A stretch of 64,000 nucleotides of DNA from Heterocephalus glaber (Eukaryota; Chordata; Mammalia; Rodentia; Bathyergidae): the NCBI RefSeq assembly GCF_000247695.1, contig NW_004624865.1:4346719-4410718 (forward strand). Direction: 5' to 3'. The translations under genes were made by a program, and so were the position numbers. Numbering within the stretch: the first letter of the stretch is position 1; every line of letters starts with the position of its first letter. The notes beneath the pieces are model-generated. The model saw only the letters and a list, made by a program, of their open reading frames with translations, made no database searches and had not been told where the DNA came from. Below, one piece after another: positions 21,425 through 33,847 of this stretch.

Positions 21425-23639
21425 TGAAGTAGCACAAGATGCCATGCTGAACCCATCCCTGCCCTCTCCACAAGCGCAGCACACACAAGTTAGGCGTCAG
21501 GTTTCACCGCCTGGCAAATGTCACCGTCACCGAGACTCAGGACAGAAGCAGCCACGTCCGCTCTCCTGGCTTTGTTGGTGGCCCAGCAGCCCCAAGAAGT
21601 CCCCGTGTGCCCGTGGCAGCGGCGGCTTCACTTGGGAAGGGGCCAGGCGCTGGTGTGGTCGGGGCTTCGCTGCCCTCCTAAGACCCAGTGGAAATAATTA
21701 ACCGCGCCTGGGCTGTGGCCCTAACTCCCACCTGTGGGGGTCCCTCCCGGGCTCTGCTCGAACCACGGAAAGGAGCTGTCCGAGGACCGGGCAGGGACCC
21801 ACCAACAAAGAGCAAGTGTGGCGCAGGGGAGAGGTCCGAGCCCCACGCCGACAGCGGCCCCCAGGAGGCCCTCTCTGTCTGCATGTTATTTCCTGTGGCA
21901 GAACTGGGGATTGAACACAGGACCTTGCACGGAGCTGTATCTGCAGCCCTTTTTCCATTTTATATTTTGAGACAGAGTCTTGATAAATTGCTAAATTGCC
22001 CAGACTAGGTGCTCAAAGTTGCAACCCTCCTGCCTCAGCCTCCCAGAGTGCTGGGATTACAGATATCCACACCAGCCAGGTTCTGCTTGCTTTCTTGATG
22101 GCTGCCTATGAAAGGTTTGTGGTTCCTGAGTTATTGATGATCAGTTCCAATACAGGAGGTATAAATCCTCAGAGAAGGAATAGAAATGGAAACAGGTCAG
22201 GCATGGTGGTACACTCCTGTAATCCCAGCACTGGGGAGGCCGAGGCAGGAGGATCGCTGTAAGCTTGAGGCCAACCTGAGCTACATAGTAAGACTCTGTC
22301 TCAAAACAAAAAAAGAAAAGAAAAGAAACAGAAGAGGGAAGGAGAGTGGGGGTTGCAGGGGTGCGGTACCTCAAGCAAAAAGAATAAAAGAGGAAAGTTT
22401 TCAAACTCAGAAAAAATTGAAATCTCCTGCAACCTTAAGCAAACATCAAAGCATTTTGTTTTGCTTTCCTTGTTTATACATTTGTTTGTGGGAATGGGAA
22501 TTGAATCCAGTGCTTTCCTGCCAATCTGCAGCCCCAGACCTTTCGTTTTTAAATTTTGAGACAGACTCTTGGGAAGTCACTGAGTTGCCCAGGCCGGGCT
22601 CCAACTTGCCATCCTCCTGCCTGAGCCTCCTGGAGTGCTGGGATCACAGGCATGTGTTCCCACAAAGCTTTAATGTCAGCAAGCAAACAGCAGTAAGGAA
22701 GAGCCCAGCACTCCGCACCTAAGGGCATCTCTGGAGTCACACAACAGTCACACGCTAATGGAGAACAAGCGTCCTGGTCTTCCCGGGCTGCCCTTAGTTA
22801 CTTCTGGATCATCCATCACCACCAAAGAGTGCGGGAGCCTCGCCCGAGCCAGGCAGCGCTGCCTGACACGGGGCCAGGCCACCACCGCACCTGCCAGGTG
22901 AGGGCGCTCAGGACCAGGGACCCTGGCAGGCCTGGGCGGAGTCACACCTGTGTGCCCTGTGGCCTCTGGAACCCTAAGCTTGACCCTTGGGGAACTAAAG
23001 ACGCGGACTGAGAAGAGCCTAGCTCCCGGTCAAACACTGAAGCTGAAAAACCCAAGGGAAGCTGGCGTGGTGGCCCACACCTGTCATCCCAGCACTGGGA
23101 GGCTGAGGCAGGAAGATCGCCATGAGTTTAAAGACAGCATGGGCTACAGAGTGAGTTCAAGGCCAGCCTGGGCTACAGTGAGTCCCTGTCTCAAAAAATC
23201 AAAACACTTGCAAGCACAAGGATCCAAGTTTGATCTCCGGTACTGAAAAAAAAAAATCAAAACAAACCGTTAGATCCACAGCACAGAGCCCAGGAGCCCA
23301 GGTGAGCACATCTGAGGTGTCACCTAGGGCCCCCAGAGATGGCCAGGGTGTCACCTCTGCCAGCCAGTCACTTCCACTGGGACCCAGGAGGGGACAGCTG
23401 GGTCAGGTGGGAGCCCCTGGCTTCTAACACTAACAGGATCCGTGCAGAAGAGGGAGTGAGACGGAATGCGGGGGGGGGGGGGCAGGACAGAGAGGCTGCA
23501 GGCAACACCCAGGGAACGCGCAGGGACACAGCATGATCACCCCTGGGGGTGGGGACAGAACAGAACGCAGCTTCCAGGGCACCACGTGCTGAGGGGAGGT
23601 TCTGTCTCAGAGTTAAAGACATCGGGTCAGAGCGATCTG

Positions 23640-24095
23640 TGCACACCGTGCTTATAGCAGCACAATTCACAGTACTGCAGCTAAATCTTGGAAGCCACTT
23701 GTGTCCATCAGCAGACAAATGGATAAAGAAAATGTGGTGTTTACACTCGGTGGAGTACTACACTGCCATAAAGAAAGATAGGCTTGAGTTGTTTGTAGCA
23801 AAATGGATGCACCTTGAGGCTGTAATGTTAAGCGAAATAAATCAGACACACAAGCTTAAATATTGTGTGATTCCTTTTATATAAGTAACCCAAAGTATAA
23901 ATAAAGAGTAAAATAAAAGACAGATCACAGGAAATCAGAAGATGGATCTTTTGCAAAGGGAAGGGCACCAAGAGAAGCAGGGAGGGGGGAGGAGAGGGGA
24001 GGAGAAAGAACTGAGATGCGCTGTGTGCAGGCGCTAACTCCCTGCAATGAAAGCAGCCATGACGCACTGCAACCATGGACTAATAAAATAAACTT
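23640..24095 (+). mobile_element. L1 3' end (ORF2 tail plus 3' UTR)
   Basis: The longest of four related copies. The ORF2 C-terminus is visible as VEYYTAIKKDRLELFVAKWM then LEAVMLSEINQT, followed by a purine-rich 3' UTR and ending ACTAATAAAATAAA. Confidence 0.9.
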
Positions 24096-24259
24096 ATATC
24101 GGGGGATTTTTGAGACAGGGTCTCACTCTGCAGTCCAGACTGGCATGGAGCTCACCCTGTAGACCTGGCTGGCCTTGAACTCACAGCGATCCTCCTGCCT
24201 CAGCCTCCCAATTGCTGGGATGACAGCAGGGAACAGCAGAAGCCCAGGCGGCCTCGGGC

Positions 24260-25560
24260 TGTGAATGGTGGGAAGTCCAGGCCCCTGGGGGCTCCGACAT
24301 CCCCCACTCCTGGCGACCTCTGCTGGGATCCCCAGGGCCCGGTGAAGGAGGGGAAAGGAGGCGGAGCCTGCCCCCGTCCGGCGGGAGGGAGGCACCCCGC
24401 CCACGGCCTCCGGTCCTCCTCCCTGCCCTACTCCTGGGCCTGCGGGCCAGTGGCTAAGGACGCAGACACTTCCCCGGCCAGCCCTGGTGACACAGCCCTG
24501 CCCAGAGTCTCCCCGCAGCGCCCCAAACTCCATCACCCCACCCATGCTGTCCCTCTTCCAGCCCCCCTAGAGGCGGATATGTCCCCAGGTCCGGGGTTTC
24601 TTTCTGCCGAGTCCAAAGCTGTGAAAAGCCGAAACGGCGCACAGCAATCGGAGCTGCAGCCTGCCCTGCACCCACGCTGCTCCCGTGGGAGGCACCGATT
24701 GTACGACGCGGCCATAAGGGCACTGAGCCCGAGGGAGGGGCGGCTTCCTCCCGCTCCGAGGCCGGGCGGGAAGTGCATCCCGACGGAGGGGAGGGTCCCG
24801 GCCCGCAGGTGCGCGTGGGGTCGGGGGCTCTGGCCAACCCACAGGCCCGGCTCCAAGCTTGGGCGGCCGCGCGTCACGGCGGTGTCTGCAGACGTCGCCA
24901 CAAAGCCGCTGCGAAGTTGCACTGAGAGACGGCTGCATGGACTCGCAGACCTGCCCGTCCGTGCAGCCTCCGCCCCGCCAGCCCTCCGTGCGCGGCGCCC
25001 CCGGGTGCAGCGCCCTCCAGACGCCCTCAGACCGCGCGGGAGCCACCGGGGCAGGCGGCCCAGCCCTCGGGAAAGGCCCGCGCGGCGACTGCTGCGCTTG
25101 TTCCGCCCCGGCTGCGGGCGGCAGGAGCCCCGAGCCGCAGAAGTGCGCAGCCCGGCGGTGCGGCGCCCGCGACCACTCGGTACCTTCCGGGGAGCGAGGG
25201 CTGGGCCGGGCCGGGCCCGGGCCGGGCGGGGCGGGGCGGGGCGGGCAGCCCCCAAAACAGCTCGAGCCGCAGCCCGGAGCGCGGGAAGCCCGGCCTCCTC
25301 CTCCCGTGCCTTCTTTGATCTGGGCCGGGACGCGGGGTGCGCCCAACGCCCCCGCGGAGCTGGCGGCCTAACAGCGGGGCGGGGCACGGGGAGGCCCCGG
25401 ACACTGGGGACCGCGGGAGGCCCGGAGCTCCACCCGCGCGGCCCACGCCGCCCACGCCCACCCAACAGAGCAGGACCGGCAGCAGCTGCTCCAAGCCGGC
25501 GCCGCCTCAGGGGCCAAGGCCACCCGGGTTTCTCAGAACTGCAGCGCGCTGGGTCACGGC
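24260..25560. promoter_or_regulatory. CpG island, candidate GREB1 promoter / 5' non-coding exon
   Basis: About 1.3 kb of GC- and CpG-rich sequence without SINEs. Its core has a string of GGGCGG/GGGCC Sp1-type motifs at 25200-25248. No TATA box. It lies 4-5 kb upstream of the GREB1 start codon and is the nearest island to it, so it is the best candidate for the main GREB1 start site; a weak minus-strand donor GAAG/GTACCG lies near 25187. The long open frames on both strands here are base-composition artefacts. Confidence 0.55.
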
Positions 25561-25899
25561 GCTCTCCGCAGGTACAGGCCGATCGATCGTCTGTCTAACC
25601 ACTCGTTCCACAGATCCCTTTTCAACCACACGGCAGCGCTGGGACTTGGAATACAAAGCCACGTACAAAGATGATGGCGAGGACATCGCCGTGTCCAGGC
25701 AGCCGGCTCGCCTGTCATCCCAGCACTGGGGAGGCTGAGGCAGGAGGTTCGCTGCGAGTTCAAGGCCAGTCTGGGCCACACAGCAAGGCTGCCGGCTGCA
25801 TCTATCCTGAGCGACCAGCAGAACAACCCCTGCCAGCCTTCTGGCTCCACCTTCGACTCAAATCCCCAGTGGCCCCTCAAAATACACATGGAAGCCCCA

Positions 25900-25912
25900 G
25901 GTCACCCTGAAC
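25900..25912. promoter_or_regulatory. ERE-like site (9 of 10)
   Basis: GGTCACCCTGAAC, one mismatch to GGTCAnnnTGACC. About 350 bases beyond the CpG island. Confidence 0.35.
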
Positions 25913-26164
25913 TTAGAGAAGGAACGGAAGGAAGACAGAGAAGCAATCAGAGAGCCAGGGACACACACAGAGGTGTTTGTTTTGTTTTGTTTTCTTGGAA
26001 TTGAACCTAGGATCTTTGCACTGAGCTACATTCCCAGCCCTTTAAAAAAAATTTATTTTGAGACTAAGTCACTAAGTTGTCCAGGCTGGGCTCAAATTCA
26101 TAATTCTGCCTCAGCCTCCCAGATTGCTGAGATGACAGTCATGTGCCGCCACACCCTGCTCTCT

Positions 26165-26575
26165 ACAGCATGATTCCTGATAGCTGAATCTTGGAAGCAG
26201 CCTGGATGTCCCTTGGCAGAATGGATAAACAAAATTCGGTACTTACACATGGTGGAGCACTACTCTGCCATAAAGAAGGATAAACAAGTCATTTGTAGGA
26301 AAATGGATGCATAGAGACCACAATGTTAAGTGAAATAAGTCAGACACACAAGCATAAATAGCACATGGTTTCTCTTATATGAAAAAAGCAAAATATGAAT
26401 AAAGAGCAAAATCAAAGACAGATGATAGCAAGTGGGGAGATAGATCCTTTGTAAATGGGAAGGGGACCAAGCAACGGAGGGCAGACGGTACAAAGAGCTG
26501 AGATGGGTTGTGTGCACAGACTTCCCGTGAGGAGTGTGACCATCACGCATGCAAACATGGACTCATAAAGAATGA
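26165..26575 (+). mobile_element. L1 3' end (ORF2 tail plus 3' UTR)
   Basis: Same family and orientation as the copy at 23640: TAGCTGAATCTTGGAAGCAG start, CATAAAGAAGGATAAAC, then the purine-rich 3' UTR. Confidence 0.85.
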
Positions 26576-27467
26576 TTTTAACACAGAATTTTTAAGACCA
26601 AATCGAACTACTCGCCCCGGGGAGACTGGCAGCGACACTGCTGCCCACCCTTGCCATTCCCAGAGGGCAGCTCGGGAACCTCGGGGCACCCTTGGTGGCT
26701 GGAACCTTCACCAGAGCCACCATAGGGGACCCAGGGCCAGGCCAGAGGGCTTGGCAGGAAGCCTTACTCGGTCAGTGACACCATTAGCTGCTCCACCACG
26801 TCCCCTGCTCTCTCAGTCCTGCTACACCACTGCAGACTTGTGTGTTTGAGACAGGGTCTGACTGTGTAGTCCAAACTGGCCTTGAACTCCTGGTGATCCT
26901 CCCGCCTCAGCCTCCCAAGTGCCCAAAACAAAGATTTCCAGCAATAGATGGATGGGTGACCAAACAAATTCAACATCCGGTCGGGCTCCCGAGACCTCTG
27001 CAAGACTCACTGCCCAGTGGAACTAAGCTGCTCAGGAAAATGTGAGCCGCATCCTCGTGCACTTGCCTGGCACACCTTTCCACAGGGCCCCACAGTGCTG
27101 GCCTCCTCCACGCCACAGTGACACGCAAGTACCCCCTGCTTCTGGAGCCCCTCATGTGCAAAACTTCCATTCCTCTGCACACGCAAAGTGAAGTTTCACA
27201 CACACTGCAGGATTCGTGCATTTCTTAATCATTTACACACGCGCAGCCGGGGCATAGTGGTGCATGCTTGCAGTCTTAGCACCGGGGAGGCTGAGGCAGG
27301 GGGATCGCTGCGAGGTCTAGGCCGGCCTGTGCTGTGTAGTTGACTTCCAGGCCAACCTGGACTCAACATAGTCCCTCTCTCAAAACACCGAAAAAGAAAA
27401 AAGAACAAAAAAAGATGAGTCACTAGGAGGTACACAGACATCTTAGCTTTTAAAACCAAGTCTTCTG

Positions 27468-27560
27468 CGGCCGGGGGATTTAGCTCAGTGGTTTTGCCAC
27501 CTGCTGTGCAAGCACAAGGACCAGAATTCGATCCCCGGTACCAAAAAAGAAACAAGAAAC
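27468..27560 (+). mobile_element. ID-like SINE with clean target duplication
   Basis: A box TTTAGCTCAGTGG, B box AATTCGATCC, end GGTACCAAAAAA. Flanked by the 16-base direct repeat AAAACCAAGTCTTCTG at 27452-27467 and 27561-27576, proof of L1-type insertion and recent age. Confidence 0.93.
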
Positions 27561-27639
27561 AAAACCAAGTCTTCTGGCTCAAATACACCAGCCTCTCCCT
27601 TTACCTTTCTCTTCCATTAGCTTGAAGTTATTTTTTTCC

Positions 27640-27838
27640 TTCCCTCATTCGCTCAACAAACATTTATGGGTGCCTGGAATATAATAGGTATTTAAGGATC
27701 TTAACTTTTCAAAGCCTGGGTTTTCTCAGCAAAATGAGGATTTGGATACTTTGATCATAGGTTGTTGAAAGACTAAGTGACAACAGAACCGTAAAGTGCT
27801 TCTTACAATATTGGCGTAAGGTAGGTGCTCAATAAAGG
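27640..27838 (+). mobile_element. MIR SINE relic
   Basis: Contains ATTTATGGGTGCCTGGAATA, CTCAGCAAAATGAGGATTTG, AAAGTGCTTC and TAGGTGCTCAATAAA in MIR order, the full MIR layout. Confidence 0.85.
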
Positions 27839-29790
27839 ATAATGTACACAAGAACTATTCTTAATAAAAATAAAACTGGGCATGATGGTGCAGCCCTATA
27901 ATTCCAGCACTCAGGAGGCTGAGGCAGGCTGACTGCCAGTTCAATGCCAGCCTGGACAACATAGCAAGATCCTGTCTCAAAATACCAAAAACATAAACAA
28001 AAAAGAAAATGAAGAAGCCACAGTCCTGCCATGACGGAGCAGACCCGTCTCCACCTGGTAGCGCCCTCGAGCACCTGTGGAGCCGAGAAGCTCCAACCAA
28101 TCTTCCCTCCCGAGGTGGGGCTGCAGTCGGAGCCAGGGCCATGGGCAGCGCGGATTAGAAGTGTTTTGCTCGGCTCTGGGTCGCAGTGACCTGGCACCAC
28201 TCTTTATTTTCCCAGGCTATCGCTGGTGGTGACTTCCAAAAAGACAACAGCCTGGCAATTGGGGCCACAGCAAGGATGGGAACTCTGCCCTGCAGCCCCA
28301 GGTCCCAGCCGAGGAGCCTCCAGCCCTCAGCCTTCGTGGTACCAGAGGCCACAGAGCCGAGTGCGATGTTCCAGGACCCCAAGACCAGAGCTCCCAGAGA
28401 GCTGCCTCCCTCGTCCCCAGCACCTCGGACTCTGTGACCGAGTGCACTCACTGCGAGCTCCGGTAGGCAGGTTAATTTTCATTTCTTCTTCTTTGAGATA
28501 GTGCCTCACTCTGTAGCTGGCTTTGAATTCACAGCGATCCTCCTGCCTCAGCCTCCCCTCAAGTGCTGGGATCACAGCATGTGGCACCATGCCTGGCTGG
28601 AGGCTGGTTAATTTTCAAGCAGTAAGAAAAAAGAGATTTTTTTTTTTCAGTACTGGGGATTGAACCCAGGACCTTTGCACTGAGCTACCTCCCCAGTCCT
28701 CTTTTTTATTTTGAGACAGGGTCTTGCTAAGTCACTAAGTCACCCAGGTTGGGCTGGAACTTGGGATCCTCCTGCCTCAGCCTCTGGAGTGCTGGGATGA
28801 CAGGCATGCAGTGTCACACTTGACTAAATCCTTGTCTCTTCTAGACAGATTGGGAAGATTTCTGCCACTCATTAACTTCCGGTCTTGAACTCGGAGGAGA
28901 TGCAAAGTGAGAAAAAGCACCCTGTCTTTAAAAAGTCATATCACTGGTTTCTGTGACCTGTTCCACAGAGACAGCAGCGGGGACCGGAACAGAGGCCTGG
29001 AGAGTCTCCGGTGCGGATGTCCCCAGGGCCAGTCCTCATTGAAAGAACTGGGTTTACAGCCAGAGCGACACTGAGATTTTGCGTGTTTTTCCCACAGCCA
29101 ATGGAGTGCAGTGCAGAAGGCAGTTGAGCCTTCCACAAGGCTAAGGGGAGAAAAACTGAGCCAGGGATTGGTGCCAGCAGCCCGTGGAGGTGGCAGGCTT
29201 GGATGGGCGTGAAGGACATGCCAGCTGGTCCGCCAGCACCAACCCCGCTCTGTGACCAACTTACCCATGAGCCTGGGCTTGGCCCCCTTGGAGTGGCCTT
29301 CCGGGGTCCCCTGGAAATATAACCTGGGCTTTGTCCAAACCCATCGCCAGGGGGGATCGGCATTGGCATTGCTACCTGCTGAAATCCACCATTCCATTTA
29401 TACGATGTTCCACCCCGAATTACTTGGAGAACCTAATGCTGGAAGGAAAAGTCCTTTTCTCTGAAGAACTAGGGGCCCCTTCCTTGCTGACATGAGCATA
29501 CTTAGCTATTACCACTTTCTCTCTTTTTTGTTGTTGTTGTTTTATATTTGTTTGTTTGTTTTGTTTTGTTTGAGACTGGGTCTTGACATGTAGTTCACGC
29601 TGGCTTTAAACTCAGTATGTAGCCCAGGCTGGCCTCGAACTCAAAGTGATCCTCCTGCCTCAGCCTCCCAAGTGCTGGCATGAAAGGCATGGGGCACCAC
29701 TCCCAGACCTTATTTTGCTTTGATCACCACTTAGATAGCGATGGATTGCATACAAAAAGTAAGTAACTAGAAGCCAGGTGAGGCACATGA

Positions 29791-29832
29791 GCAGGAGGAG
29801 GAGGAGGAGGAGGAGGAGGAGGAAGAGGGGGG
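29791..29832. repeat. GAG trinucleotide repeat
   Basis: Uninterrupted GGA/GAG units followed by GAAGAGGGGGGAGA. Confidence 0.9.
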
Positions 29833-30470
29833 AGATGGAAAGAGGACAAAGGACACATGGGTGAGTGGGTCAGAACCGAGCTGGGACACACACCTGAGCA
29901 CCAGAGCTCTTCCAAACCCCTAGCTGGTCCAGGCCTGGGGCAGCGCTGGTCTGGGGGGCCAAGGCCACACCTCCCACCGAGCCACAAGTGCTGCTGCGCC
30001 CCGCCAAGGGCTTCTATACAGCTTGTCTCTCTGAAAGGGAACAGCACACGGGGGACACATGTGCCACGGACACCTTTTACAGCACACAGGGACCCCGGCG
30101 CAGTGGCACACAGCTGTGATCCCAGCACTCGGGAGGCTGAGGCAGGAGGATGGCCTTGAGTTCGAGGCCAGCCTGGGCTACATGGTGAGACCCTGTCAAA
30201 AAAACAAAAGGAGGGGCCGGGGATTTAGCTCAGTGGTTTCGCTGCCTGCTGCACAAGTGCAAGGACCCGAGTTCGATCCCCGGTATCAAAAAAAAAAAAG
30301 GAGAAAAGAATCCAAAGAATCTGGGATCTGCCAGGAAGAAGGAGGGGAGGAAAGAGCTGCTGACACAGGCGCCGAGGCCCGGCCAGCGATGAGGTGAGTG
30401 ATGTTTGGAAAGCACAGATTGAAGAGCCGCGGTGAGCACGCCGAGACCGAGGCCCAGGCTGAGGAGCGCG

Positions 30471-30483
30471 GGTCACGCCGACC
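30471..30483. promoter_or_regulatory. ERE-like site (9 of 10) in unique CpG-rich DNA
   Basis: GGTCACGCCGACC followed by T: one mismatch to GGTCAnnnTGACC. Surrounded by a short SINE-free CpG-containing stretch (30360-30590). Confidence 0.4.
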
Positions 30484-30839
30484 TGGGGCTGTGCGGTAGA
30501 AGGAGCCTGGGTGCTGACCAAGCTTCGAGGCGGCGGCAGCTGCCCCGTGAGCTCCGCCCCAGCCTCTCCCTGCAGGACGCCCCGCCTGGATTTAGTTTTT
30601 TTGTTTCGGTTCATTTTTTAAAAGACAAGGTCTGCTTATGTACCCCAGGCTGGTCTGGAAGTCCTGACAGGCGTGCGCCACCACGCCCCACTTTCCTTTT
30701 GTGGGTTTGCACCAAGACGCATCCAGCTCTGGAGAGCACCTTCCCCGCAAAGCGGGGACGGAGAGGTCAGTTTTATAGCTGCCTCTTCAGTCACCCCATT
30801 ACTACGGCCACAAACTCCCCGGCAAACACCCTAGTGTTC

Positions 30840-31130
30840 AGTGAAAGAATCAGACACCAGGCTTAAACATCACATGGTTCCTCCTACAGGAGAGCCCAAA
30901 ATCTAAACAGTTTAAAGAGCAAAATAGAACAGAGATCATAGGAGACAAGAAGACAGATCTTTTGCAAATAGGAAGGGGATCAACAGATGGGGGGGAGGGG
31001 ACAAATAAAGAGGGTGGGGATTTAGCTCAGTACCAAAAAGAAAGAAATGAGATGCTCTGTGCGCATGCTCCAACTCCCCAGGGGAGTGTGACCACTGTGT
31101 ACTGCAGACATGTGCTAATAAAATTTAAAA
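30840..31130 (+). mobile_element. L1 3' end
   Basis: Same family as the copies at 13552, 23640 and 26165, but with an internally deleted ID-like insert at about 31012-31036 (A box joined directly to TACCAAAAAG). Confidence 0.8.
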
Positions 31131-33847
31131 TTTTTTAAAAATATATTTATAGCTGGGCATTGAGGAACACGCCGATAATCCCAGCACTCAAGAGGCTGAG
31201 GCAGGAGGACTGCCAAGTTCAAACCCGGCCTGAGTGATACGGAAAGACCCTGTCTCAAATGAGAAAGGGGTGGGGATGCAGCTGAATGCAAAGGCCCTGA
31301 TGCAGCCCCCAATACCACAGGAAGGAAAGAAAGACAGATGGTTGGTCATTTCCTATGCTCAAAATGCTTTTTTTTTAAAGTTGATTTCTTTTTGTTTGTT
31401 TTTGCTTTTTGGTTTGGTTTTGGTTTTGGGTTTTTTTTTTTTGGTACCAGGTACCAAACTTGGGACCTTGCACTTGTGAGGCAGGCGGTGGTTTTGGTTT
31501 TCTGAGACAGAGTCTTATTATGTAATTCAGGCTGGACTTGAACTCACTCTGTAGCCCAGGCTTGCCTCAAACTCACAGTGATCCTCCTGCCTCAGCCTCC
31601 CTAGTGCTAAGACTACAGGTGTGCACCACCACACCAGGCCCAAATACCTTCTTTTAATAATTAAACAAACTGACATGGGAATAGTCCTCTTCCCAGTGAT
31701 GCAGGAAACAGTATCTATGTGCACGAATACACTGTCCCAAACTTTACCACAGAGAAAGCAGGTCATTGCTACCTCTCTATTAAGACCTTACTGGGGCAGC
31801 CCTCCTCCACCTTCAAATGAACATGATTTCCAGGCGTAGTGGTGCACACCTGTCATCCCAGCACTCTGGGAGGCTGAGGTAGGAGGATCACAAGTTCAGG
31901 CGCAACCCAGGAAACAGAGACTTAGTAAAACCCTGTCTCAAGATTAATAATAATAATAATAACAACAACAATAATAATAAAAAGGGCTGGGAATGTAGCT
32001 CAGTGCAAAGAGCCTGGGTTCAATCCCCAATATTGCAAAAAGTAAATAACTAAAAAAATCTTTAAAAAGAACATGAGTTTGTTTTCCTATACTAAAATTT
32101 CCAACTGTGCTCATTTTTTAATTTTCAGTGAACATGGAGTCCTCAGTTCCCACTGGGGAGGCACTACATGTTCCTCCTGACCTGGCGCCAGCCCTTTCTG
32201 GAAAGAGTCCCCTTCCCTAGCAGGCCCTGCACTGGGCAGAAGTCGCTGCCAAGAATTAAACCTGTGCTAAAGAAATCTGCATGCTGGGCTCTGCCTGAAC
32301 TGCAGGCTCATTTGGGGCTAAACCACCCTACCGAGCAAATCAGCCCCAGGTGGAGCGGTGGGGGACACTCCTTGGGAAATGCTAGGGATCTTGTGCAATT
32401 ACCAGCACCTTTAGTTCCTCCTAAATGTGGCACTTCCAGCTGTTCAGTAGAGCTGAAGCAAGAATTACATTCGCACATGTAAAACAGGAAGATCCCAAAC
32501 CCAGCACAAGGACACAGCTGCAGGAAGCCACCTCCATACCAAGAACTTAGACCAGTGTGGCAGCGCAGGTGGGTCATCCCAGCACTCAGGAGGCTGAGGC
32601 AGGAGGATCAATGCGACTTTGAGGCCAGCCTGGGCTACATAGTGAGACCCTGTCTCAAAAAAAGCAAAAGAAATTCAGGCTGGTCACACAGCAAGAAATG
32701 ATAGTAAAATCAAAAGTTTGACAGGTTACAAACTTCAGCCTACTTGGTCCAACATCATACCTGGAAAGAACTCAGGAAGTGGAAATGTCAAGGAACACTT
32801 ACTTTAAAGAGCCCAAAAGGTTCTCACAAGATGTGACGGCAGATATTCTATGAGAGTCCAAAAGAAGCCGTGACCTTTTGGAGATTTCCAAACTGAGAAG
32901 CAAATGGAAAAATATTTGCAAATATAATAAGGACCTTTTGGGAAAAGTTACTCACCCTTAGAAGAAAGCCAGCCATGACTTCTCCCAGAAGAAAATTCTA
33001 ATGCACGGATTTTTGTTCATAGGAAAATTTAGGATAGAAAAAAATGGATCTATAGCACTGGACTAGCAGCTGGGTGTGGGGGCACATGACTGCAATCCCA
33101 GCACGCAGGAGGCTGAGGCAGGAGGATTGCTGCCTCTGCTCCCAGGAAGATGTGCTGCCACCCCTGTCCCCAGAGGAGGGCTGATGAGTGACTGTCCAGC
33201 CCCAGAACACCTGCTCTGGCCTCTCTAGCTGCTTCCCTCCTGGAGGAGACACAGGAGTGAGCGTCCTGAGGCTACCTGGACAGGGCCCCACCCCTCCCCA
33301 CACAGCAGGCTCCCACAGCCTCACATCTCAGGGCTTCCCATGGAGGAAGGCAGGAGCCAGATGGTGCCAACAACCTCTGAGGGACGGATGTCCTGGAAGG
33401 AGACAGGGGCGAAGAGGCTTCCTTGGTCACATTAGTTCCATGTGACACTTTTTAAAGCCAACCTAAATCCAGTGTGGCATTGTATGCCTGCAATCCCAGC
33501 ATTCTGGGAGGCTGAGGTAGAAGGCGCATAAGTTTGAGCCCAGCCTGGGCAACTCAGGAACTTGGCAAGATCCTGCCTCAAAATAAAAACTTTAAAAAGA
33601 GCTGGGGGATGCAGCTCAGTGTGAAGATCCTAGGTTCAATGCCCAATACTGAAGGGAAAAAAAGACGACAACAAAAACATTTCTTCCTGGAGAGTCCCAG
33701 GCTTAGAAATAATACTGTCTACACCTGTTCATCCAACTCTATTCACATTTTCCTCTCGTTCACCTGGACTCTGAGGTCTTTGGGAGCGTGGTCCATATGG
33801 GGTCAACACCTGTCACCTCAGCACTGGGACAATGAAAAAAATTCCAA

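Larger units (their letters stand above)
20259..24259. repeat. GREB1 upstream region with SINEs and L1
   Basis: GC-rich 5' UTR/promoter-proximal stretch 20259-20480; ID-like, minus, 20857-20955; B1, minus, 20965-21090; B1, minus, 21278-21395; B1-dID, minus, 21890-22078; B1, plus, 22193-22308; B1-dID, minus, 22480-22655; B1, plus, 23062-23200 with an ID 3' end to 23262; poly-G 23469-23482; L1 23640-24095; B1, minus, 24108-24228. 21400-21880 and 22660-23060 are unique. Confidence 0.7.
25561..33847. repeat. Intergenic region with SINEs and L1 3' ends
   Basis: B1, plus, 25705-25795; B1-dID, minus, 25985-26155; B1, minus, 26846-26925; B1, plus, 27246-27395; ID-like, plus, 27468-27560; B1, plus, 27875-28000; B1, minus, 28485-28605; B1-dID, minus, 28635-28820; B1, minus, 29560-29705; GAG repeat 29791-29832; B1, plus, 30090-30205; ID-like, plus, 30213-30300; B1-dID, plus, 31148-31330; ID-like, minus, 31433-31493; B1, minus, 31495-31640; B1-dID, plus, 31828-32050 with AAT repeat; B1, plus, 32550-32670; B1 fragment 33067-33135; B1-dID, plus, 33470-33660. 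28830-29520, 32080-32545 and 32680-33060 are unique with nothing recognised. Confidence 0.7.

Noticed and set aside
24261..25598. 445-residue plus-strand open frame and 310-residue minus-strand frame in the 25 kb CpG island
   Set aside because: Same reason: low-complexity Arg/Pro/Gly/Ala translation on both strands, with no known similarity.
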